12,456 nucleotides of DNA, taken from NCBI GenBank assembly GCA_023387295.1, contig JAEWIG010000282.1, forward strand, positions 1 to 12,456. Reading direction: 5' to 3'. Under the pieces are notes generated by a model. That model saw nothing but the letters and a program-made list of their open reading frames with translations. It had not been told where the DNA came from and made no database searches. A program made the translations under genes and the position numbers. Each line of letters begins with the position of its first letter. Within the stretch, counting starts at the first letter, position 1. This DNA comes from Bacillota bacterium (GTDB lineage: Bacteria; Bacillota; Bacilli; Bacillales; Cytobacillaceae). Positions 8,100 to 12,456 of the stretch are shown one piece after another.

Positions 8100-8260
8100 C
8101 GTGCAAATAATTTGAAAATCATGCAAATATCCGTGAAATCGTGCATAAGTCAGTTTGAACGTGCAAATATCGAAGAAATCGTGCATAAGTTTAAGTTTAT
8201 CGTGCAAATATTGTAGAAATCGCTCATAAGTTTGTGAGTGGGCCCAAATAACAAAAAAAT
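8100..8260. repeat. 20-bp-periodic repeat array related to the 5379-5638 array
   Basis: Consecutive half-units begin at 8100, 8120, 8140, 8160, 8180, 8201, 8221 and 8241. All are 20 bp except the fifth, which is 21 bp. They alternate between CGTGCAAATA-type and CGTGCATAAG-type openings, many ending in GAAAT. The last two are decayed (CGCTCATAAG, GGCCCAAATA). Opening, period and orientation match the array on the other side of the helD-like gene, but the TAATCCACA core is absent. The rest of 7977-8385 holds the helD-like gene's leader and a terminator; I see no gene in it. Confidence 0.82.
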
Positions 8261-8336
8261 GCGCATGCTATGGACCTACGCGGCCGTTAATGCATCGCCA
8301 TTTTGGGGAATCTGGTGATGTTCCAGTTTAGAACGG

Positions 8337-8371
8337 AAAAAACCTCACACGGATTTTGAAGGAGTGAGGTT
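8337..8371 (-). terminator. Rho-independent terminator of the Uma2-family gene
   Basis: On the minus strand, AACCTCAC (8371-8364) and GTGAGGTT (8348-8341) form an eight-base-pair stem with a 15-base loop. A T-run continues to about 8337. It begins 14 bases beyond the stop codon at 8386. Confidence 0.85.
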
Positions 8372-8385
8372 GTAGACGATTATAT

Positions 8386-8976
8386 TTAGTTACGCAGCTT
8401 TGGAACTTTTTCCATGATTTCAGCCATTGTAAAAGAAATACATGGGACATTCGGAGAGGTTACGACTTCATTGTTTTGAAAAATGTCGATGAGTTCATAC
8501 CTATTGTCAGTTAATAAATATTGTTCAAGTATGCCAAGTATTGGGTCAATAATCCAAAATTCAGGGATATTGTATCTAGCATATATTTTTACCTTATCAA
8601 TTTTATCCCGCTTTAGAGTGGAAGGAGAAAGAATTTCGACAACAAGATCTGGAGGTCCTTCAATGCCTCTATTACTAATAATACTTATCCGTTTTCGACT
8701 GATTAAGACAATGTCCGGCTGACGCACGTCAATAGAAGATAAAATAACGTCAACAGGAGCAGATAAAATAATGTAATCTGATTCACAGCTTCTAGAAATG
8801 GTTTTAATTAGCTCAATGCTAATCATTTCATGAGTAACAGATGGTGCTGGACTCATCAGTTCCAACTGTCCACTTGCAAGTTCATAACGATTCCCATCAT
8901 CGATAGCTGCATAATCTTCGTAAGTTAAGCCACTTTCTTTTACCTTGGCAGAGGTCGCCTTTTTCTCTTCACTCAT
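8386..8976 (-). CDS. Uma2-family (DUF820) restriction-endonuclease-fold protein
   Basis: A 196-residue protein with the hallmarks of the Uma2/DUF820 family, a PD-(D/E)XK nuclease fold. TYEDYAAI (18-25) and YELASGQLELMSPAPSVTHE (31-50) form the N-terminal part, with the family's invariant His at 49. QPDIVLISRKR (86-96) supplies Asp88. PPDLVVEILSPST (108-120) supplies Glu114. Lys128 and the YARYNIPEFWIIDP block (132-145) complete the core. Members are abundant in cyanobacteria and scattered in Firmicutes, often in many copies, and their biological role is largely unproven; a nuclease linked to mobile DNA is one suggestion. The start at 8976 is supported by GGAGGGATAG upstream. It is monocistronic, with its own terminator. 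All expected active-site residues appear present, so it is probably not decayed. Target and function are unknown. Confidence 0.82.
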   Translation of the reverse strand: MSEEKKATSAKVKESGLTYEDYAAIDDGNRYELASGQLELMSPAPSVTHEMISIELIKTISRSCESDYIILSAPVDVILSSIDVRQPDIVLISRKRISIISNRGIEGPPDLVVEILSPSTLKRDKIDKVKIYARYNIPEFWIIDPILGILEQYLLTDNRYELIDIFQNNEVVTSPNVPCISFTMAEIMEKVPKLRN

Positions 8977-9099
8977 TTCTATCCCTCCACATTAATCCTT
9001 CTATATTAGGAAGTAAAAAATCATGGTGGTAATTATTTTACAGTATAGCATAAAAGCAAATGAGTTTATTCCTATTTCAATGCCATATTCATGTGTTAC

Positions 9100-9128
9100 T
9101 TGAAATAATTAGAATTATATTGTATAGT
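9100..9128 (+). promoter_or_regulatory. SigA-type promoter of the GntR-ABC operon
   Basis: TTGAAA (9100-9105) and TATAGT (9123-9128) are separated by exactly 17 bases, each one mismatch from consensus. The predicted transcription start near 9135 lies inside the inverted repeat described next. Confidence 0.75.
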
Positions 9129-9150
9129 ACATTACAACAGTAATGCACTA
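9125..9150. promoter_or_regulatory. Probable operator of the YtrA-type repressor (inverted repeat)
   Basis: Arms TAGTACATTAC (9125-9135) and GTAATGCACTA (9140-9150) are inverted copies matching at 10 of 11 positions around a four-base centre. The left arm overlaps the -10 hexamer and the repeat covers the expected start site, so a bound dimer would block transcription. Known GntR/YtrA repressors bind such dyads at the head of their own ABC operons. Binding here is inferred from position. Confidence 0.78.
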
Positions 9151-9164
9151 TGTTAGAGGGGGCG

Positions 9165-9548
9165 GTGACAATTCTTAATACGGACGGAACTAAGCCAATA
9201 TATGTACAAATTGCCGAGTGGCTAGAGACGGAAATAATGAATGGGAACTTTCAAACTGATGATAAGGTTTACTCCCAATATCAGCTAGCGGAAATGTATA
9301 CAATCAATCCGGCAACAGCTGCAAAGGGGCTCAATCTCCTAGCTGATGAAAAGATTCTCTATAAAAAACGGGGACTTGGCATGTTTGTGTCGGCAGATGC
9401 GAGAGAAATGATCATGAACAAACGGAAAAACCAAACTTTAAAAATGTTGGTTCGAGAGGTTGTTCTAGAAGCGAATCGTTTACAAATTGGCTCAAACGAA
9501 TTAATCGACATGATTAAAGAAGCACAATTAGAGGAGGGTGAGAAATGA
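9165..9548 (+). CDS. GntR family transcriptional repressor, YtrA subfamily
   Basis: A short 127-residue GntR regulator with an N-terminal winged helix-turn-helix (about 10-78): PIYVQIAEWLETEIMNG, VYSQYQLAEMYTINPATAAKGLNLL and the wing KKRGLGMFV. It has only a short helical tail (about 80-127) instead of a ligand-binding domain. This is the YtrA pattern, where the tail serves dimerisation and ABC-operon control. I favour the GTG at 9165, preceded by AGAGGGGG (9155-9162), although the spacing is short. The ATG at 9150 lies in the operator dyad without a ribosome binding site, about 15 bases past the expected transcription start. Its end overlaps the ATPase start by four bases (ATGA), implying coupled translation. 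It probably represses its own operon; YtrA-type operons in Bacillus respond to cell-wall antibiotics, but the signal here is unknown. Confidence 0.88.
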   Translation: MTILNTDGTKPIYVQIAEWLETEIMNGNFQTDDKVYSQYQLAEMYTINPATAAKGLNLLADEKILYKKRGLGMFVSADAREMIMNKRKNQTLKMLVREVVLEANRLQIGSNELIDMIKEAQLEEGEK

Positions 9549-10447
9549 AAGTGATTGAATGTACGGACTTGAATAAAACGTTTATGAGAAAAAAGGTTTT
9601 GCATAATCTCACTTTTTCAATTGAAGAAAATAAAATTACGGGTTTGATTGGTCGAAATGGTGTTGGAAAGACCACCCTTCTAAAAATGATAGCCGGCTTC
9701 ACAAAAGAGACTTCAGGGGATTTGAAGGTTTTTTCGGAAAAACCATTTAATAGCTTGAATGTATCAGCTAATACGATTTTCGTAGATGACCAAATGAGTT
9801 TTCCACCAGCCCTTCAACTAATGGAGCTATTGGAAATAGCAGGTACATTTTATCCAAACTGTGACATGGACTTAGCTAAAAAACTATTCGATTATTTTTC
9901 TTTTGATCCGAAGGAGTACCATAATCGATTGTCAAAGGGAAGAACAAGCACCTTTAATGCGGTCGTTGGTTTAGCTTCTCGAGCGCCACTCACCATTTTT
10001 GATGAACCAACAACAGGAATGGATGCGGCAGTGAGAAAGGATTTCTACCGTGCCTTGCTTAAAGATTACCTTGATCATCCACGGACAATCATTATTTCTA
10101 GTCATCATCTAGATGAAATTGAAGATTTATTAGAGGATGTCCTCTTATTAAAAAACGGTCGAAATCATTTGCATTTGCCTATGGAAGAGTTGAAGGAATG
10201 GGCGATTGGGTTAAAAGGAAAAACGGATTCTGTTCTTAGTTGGACAAATGAAAAGGATATTCTATATAAGAATCATATTGGAATGGACACGATGTATGCG
10301 GTTGTGAAAAATGATTATTCGGAGCAAGCCCTTCTTCAAGCAAAAGCGGATGGCTTAGAGATTTCCCCTGTCCGTTCTAGCGATCTATGTGTCTATCTAA
10401 CTGGAGAAACGAAGGGGGGAATTGATGATGTCTTTAACAACCGCTAA
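9545..10447 (+). CDS. ABC transporter ATP-binding protein (YtrB-like)
   Basis: A 300-residue ABC ATPase that should dimerise at the cytoplasmic face with the permease encoded next. Walker A is GRNGVGKTT (36-44), the Q-loop glutamine is near Gln83 in VDDQMSF, Walker B is LTIFDEPT (149-156) followed by TGMD in the D-loop, and the switch histidine is in SSHHLDE (185-191). The signature motif is LSKGR (129-133) in place of LSGGQ, a deviation common in ATPases of the YtrB/BcrA-like export branch. The C-terminal 90 residues are a regulatory-type tail. The gene starts in the stop codon of the GntR gene and overlaps the permease gene by about 20 bases, so the three are tightly coupled. The substrate is unknown. 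Regulator and permease type suggest export or envelope-stress defence rather than nutrient uptake, and no solute-binding protein is present. Confidence 0.9.
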   Translation: MKVIECTDLNKTFMRKKVLHNLTFSIEENKITGLIGRNGVGKTTLLKMIAGFTKETSGDLKVFSEKPFNSLNVSANTIFVDDQMSFPPALQLMELLEIAGTFYPNCDMDLAKKLFDYFSFDPKEYHNRLSKGRTSTFNAVVGLASRAPLTIFDEPTTGMDAAVRKDFYRALLKDYLDHPRTIIISSHHLDEIEDLLEDVLLLKNGRNHLHLPMEELKEWAIGLKGKTDSVLSWTNEKDILYKNHIGMDTMYAVVKNDYSEQALLQAKADGLEISPVRSSDLCVYLTGETKGGIDDVFNNR

Positions 10448-11168
10448 TCTAGCAGGAACTGTGAAAAAGCAATATTTTTTCAAGCTAAGAGCGAATTATG
10501 ATGCCTTTAGCTCCCTCTTAGGAATTCAATTATTGGCGATATTTATATCACTAGGTGGAGCAAATTCATTTTTTTCATCATCCTATACGACAGTTCTTCA
10601 GATTAGGTATTTTTCAGCGGATATTATTATTGGTTTTTCGATGCTGTGGGCATTTGTAACAGGGATTACGATAACGACAAAGCCATATCGAAATCATGAT
10701 TTTACATTTGTCACGAATCGCCTTAGTAGTAGTTTGTCTAATATCCTGTTTTTACTAACAGCTAGCATCATTGGTGGAATGACGGCAATGCTTGCACGAA
10801 ACCTTCCGTTATTGATGAGGTATCTCTTTTTTGATGATACCATTTATATTATGAAATTAACGGTTTCAGATTTTTTACTAGGGACAGTAGTAGCGATCGT
10901 CTATTTGTTCGGAGTTAGTGCAATTGGTTATTTTGTTGGAACACTTGTTCAAATAAGCAAATTGTTTGTCGTTTTTATTCCAGCGTTGTTTATTGGGTTG
11001 TTAATTTTAAGTACGACGATAAGCGGGGAGCCCTTTATTGTCGATATATTTGAATTTTACATTATGGAATCATCGCTCGGTCTGTTTTTATTAAAGATGA
11101 TTCTAACCACGGCTATCTTTTTTATCGTATCCATTAGTATGTTAAACAGAATGGAGGTAAGACGATGA
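10425..11168 (+). CDS. ABC transporter permease, six predicted membrane helices
   Basis: An integral membrane protein of 247 residues with about six hydrophobic segments, at roughly 30-48, 65-84, 104-124, 148-172, 178-198 and 217-240, and a basic C-terminal end (NRMEVRR). No signature beyond hydrophobicity is evident, but position and size fit the membrane half of a YtrB-partnered exporter. A homodimer with two ATPase copies would make a full transporter. GAAGGGGGGA (10411-10420) is the ribosome binding site. Two consecutive ATG codons (10425 and 10428) are both plausible starts, and TTG at 10422 is too close to it. It overlaps the ATPase gene end and is followed by a four-base overlap (ATGA) with the next gene. 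Confidence 0.83.
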   Translation: MMSLTTANLAGTVKKQYFFKLRANYDAFSSLLGIQLLAIFISLGGANSFFSSSYTTVLQIRYFSADIIIGFSMLWAFVTGITITTKPYRNHDFTFVTNRLSSSLSNILFLLTASIIGGMTAMLARNLPLLMRYLFFDDTIYIMKLTVSDFLLGTVVAIVYLFGVSAIGYFVGTLVQISKLFVVFIPALFIGLLILSTTISGEPFIVDIFEFYIMESSLGLFLLKMILTTAIFFIVSISMLNRMEVRR

Positions 11169-11872
11169 GTATTTGGGTTCAAATCATCCCGATTTTAATA
11201 ATTAGTTTAGTAATTATTATGTTCGTAGTATTGCTTCTTCGCATAAAACTTCTTCGAATAAATATGAAAAGAAAGGTTGTTACGGTGAAGATCACTCATT
11301 GGCTACTCTTGATTTATGGAGCGGTACTGCTTCTTTCGATTCCATTTGTAACGTTATTAGCCAATGACCCTGCTTTAGGTCGAGAAAGAGTGGAGAACTG
11401 GAATGAGGAGCAAAGTTGGAGCAATCTATACAACGCCCTCCAAACTGGGAATATCGAACAACTAGAACCTCATAACCTCCTATATCAGGATAGCTTTGAT
11501 TACGATAAACAATTGCTTACGGTTAGAAAGAGTGATGAGAATGGTGCAATTTTTGTAGAAAGAAAAGAAGTGGATGATGGAAAAATTGAAGCTTTTGTTC
11601 TTACAAATGGCTTAATTGTCGGAGGTTATGATTTTACCGATAAGTTAACTCCAAATAAAATACAATTAGTAGACGACACACTGAGAGTATTTAACCCATC
11701 TAATAAAATAGAAATCTCTATTATGAGAGAAGAATTCACGATTAATCAGTTTTCTGGTCAAAGTCCGATTAATGATGTAAGCAGTATTCAATTAGAAGTA
11801 TACTTGAAAATCCCGAAGTCCCTTGAGCTAGTTGACGGTGGATTAGGAGTAGTTCAGTATGTTAATGAATAG
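11165..11872 (+). CDS. Operon-encoded membrane-anchored protein of unknown function
   Basis: I do not recognise a family. The 235-residue product has two N-terminal membrane helices (about 6-26 and 45-66) separated by a basic loop (RIKLLRINMKRK), which should face the cytoplasm. A roughly 165-residue hydrophilic domain follows, predicted outside the membrane. That domain is rich in alternating hydrophobic and polar residues, e.g. QLLTVRKS, GAIFVERKEV, KIQLVDDTLRVF and KIEISIMREEF, suggesting a beta-sandwich or beta-propeller-like fold, but no catalytic motif is visible. GGAGGTAAGACG precedes the ATG. The four-base overlap with the permease gene and shared terminator tie it to the ABC system. 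An accessory or sensor subunit on the outer face is the simplest inference. An earlier start is excluded by the overlap. Confidence 0.75.
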   Translation: MSIWVQIIPILIISLVIIMFVVLLLRIKLLRINMKRKVVTVKITHWLLLIYGAVLLLSIPFVTLLANDPALGRERVENWNEEQSWSNLYNALQTGNIEQLEPHNLLYQDSFDYDKQLLTVRKSDENGAIFVERKEVDDGKIEAFVLTNGLIVGGYDFTDKLTPNKIQLVDDTLRVFNPSNKIEISIMREEFTINQFSGQSPINDVSSIQLEVYLKIPKSLELVDGGLGVVQYVNE

Positions 11873-11995
11873 TATGATGAATTTACTCTAAATATAATTG
11901 AAGAGAATCGTGGATTTTGTGCGTGATTATCTTTTTCTGTTATATGTGAAAATTAGAAATGATTACAAATAAAAGCGTGCATATAGTTATAGAGA

Positions 11996-12039
11996 ACAAC
12001 CACCCACTTTCATAAAAAGTGGGTGGTTGTTTGTTTTTT
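11996..12039 (+). terminator. Strong Rho-independent terminator of the GntR-ABC operon
   Basis: A 15-base-pair perfect stem (11996-12010 with 12016-12030, centre CACCCACTTT/AAAGTGGGTG) closes a five-base loop and is followed by a T-rich tract. It lies about 120 bases past the last stop codon. The segment 11873-11995 between them shows no gene. The minus strand lacks a comparable T-run, so it acts mainly rightward. Confidence 0.92.
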
Positions 12040-12349
12040 ATCGAAGTGATATTTATCCTTGCGAGAATAGAGATGCTCTTTAGTAGTTTAATGAGTGTTA
12101 GCGCGAAAGGGGATAAAGGTGCATAAAAGCTAGATATACCAGCGATTATCAATAAGTGTAATCTTTTTATATAAAACAATTGGGAAATGCAGTTAAGTAA
12201 ACTTTGTGTCAATAAATGGAACTATAATTAATTTTCCGAAATTTGTGCTATCTTTATGCTGTGGAAAATAGTAAAAATGTCATTCTTTTCAAATTTTAGA
12301 GTGGCGGTAAAAATTATTTTTTTCTCAAAAAAGGGGAGGGAGAATGTGG
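12040..12349. other. Intergenic region upstream of the hydrogenase-like gene
   Basis: About 310 AT-rich bases without a convincing gene. TATAAT at 12223-12228 is a good -10 hexamer but has no clear -35 at 16-18 bases. I found no convincing Fnr-type dyad or sigma-54 -24/-12 pair. AAGGGGAGGG (12331-12340) is the ribosome binding site of the following gene. The long leader fits a regulated gene, but no specific control element can be supported. Confidence 0.4.
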
Positions 12350-12456
12350 ATGAAAAAACACAAAACTGTGTATGAATCCGCTATAGAAAGAGGGTATTCA
12401 CGAAGAGATTTCTTGAAAATGTGTACGGCACTATCAGCAACGATGGGGCTTAGTTT
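12350..12456 (+). CDS. [NiFe]-hydrogenase small subunit, Tat signal peptide (partial, 5' end)
   Basis: Only the first 35 codons are in the window, and the frame is open at the right edge. The product starts MKKHKTVYESAIERG and then carries the twin-arginine motif SRRDFLK (17-23), followed by an uncharged segment CTALSATMGL. The pattern of a short helical lead-in ending in (Y/I)SRRxFLK-C is characteristic of respiratory [NiFe]-hydrogenase small subunits. These carry the Fe-S clusters and take the large subunit across the membrane with them. Other Tat substrates share SRRxFLK, so the identification rests mostly on the lead-in and remains a prediction. ATG 12350 is ten bases past GGAGG (12335-12339). 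The in-frame ATG at 12344 (giving MWMKK) is the alternative. If correct, large-subunit, cytochrome b and maturation genes should follow to the right. Confidence 0.68.
   Translation, partial: MKKHKTVYESAIERGYSRRDFLKMCTALSATMGLS

Noticed and set aside
9150..9164. ATG at 9150 as the start of the GntR gene
   Set aside because: It is embedded in the operator dyad with no ribosome binding site before it. The AGAGGGGG sequence lies downstream of it and fits the GTG at 9165.
11940..12212. 90-codon minus-strand frame upstream of the hydrogenase-like gene
   Set aside because: It runs through the strong terminator stem. I saw no ribosome binding site or recognisable family.
12200..12330. Fnr/CRP-type or sigma-54 control site for the hydrogenase-like gene
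   Set aside because: Candidate TGTG sequences lack the matching inverted half at the right distance, and no GG/GC pair at -24/-12 spacing was found.

Overview
The window looks like chromosomal DNA from a low-GC member of the Bacillaceae or a close relative. The evidence is the AT-rich composition, strong AGGAGG-type ribosome binding sites, a FosB-type (bacillithiol-dependent) fosfomycin-resistance remnant, a HelD-type RNA polymerase recycling ATPase, and a GntR/YtrA-type ABC operon. I cannot name the species from the sequence alone.

Layout. (1) Bases 1-124 are the 3' tail (domains V and VI) of a group II intron on the + strand. It ends 14 bases beyond the stop codon of a minus-strand class V aminotransferase (139-1296). 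(2) Divergent from that gene is a stand-alone TerF-like vWA protein (1485-2231). A fosB pseudogene with an internal deletion (2274-2472) and a terminator follow. (3) A P-type Ca2+-ATPase-like pump (2721-5378) converges on a HelD-like helicase/ATPase (5712-7976, minus). Between them lie an array of 40-bp repeats and a strong bidirectional terminator. (4) A related 20-bp-periodic array (8100-8260) lies upstream of the helD-like gene, so that gene is bracketed by two copies of one repeat family in the same orientation. (5) A minus-strand Uma2-family endonuclease-fold gene (8386-8976) has its own terminator. (6) A plus-strand four-gene operon (9165-11872) encodes a YtrA-type GntR repressor, an ABC ATPase, a six-helix permease and a two-helix anchored protein of unknown function. 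Its genes overlap or abut. A -35/-10 promoter is overlapped by a near-perfect inverted repeat that is very probably the repressor's own operator. A 15-bp-stem terminator lies downstream. (7) After about 310 bases without a gene, the window ends inside the first 35 codons of a twin-arginine secreted protein that looks like a [NiFe]-hydrogenase small subunit.

How the parts relate. Only the 9165-11872 operon is a clear functional unit: an autoregulated efflux or envelope-stress ABC system. The other genes have separate transcription signals. The most unusual feature is the 20/40-bp repeat family around the helD-like gene. Its left array carries five identical copies of a near-match to a DnaA box at 40-bp spacing. 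The intron tail and the fosB relic are traces of past insertion and gene decay. I see no complete novel defence or mobile system here.
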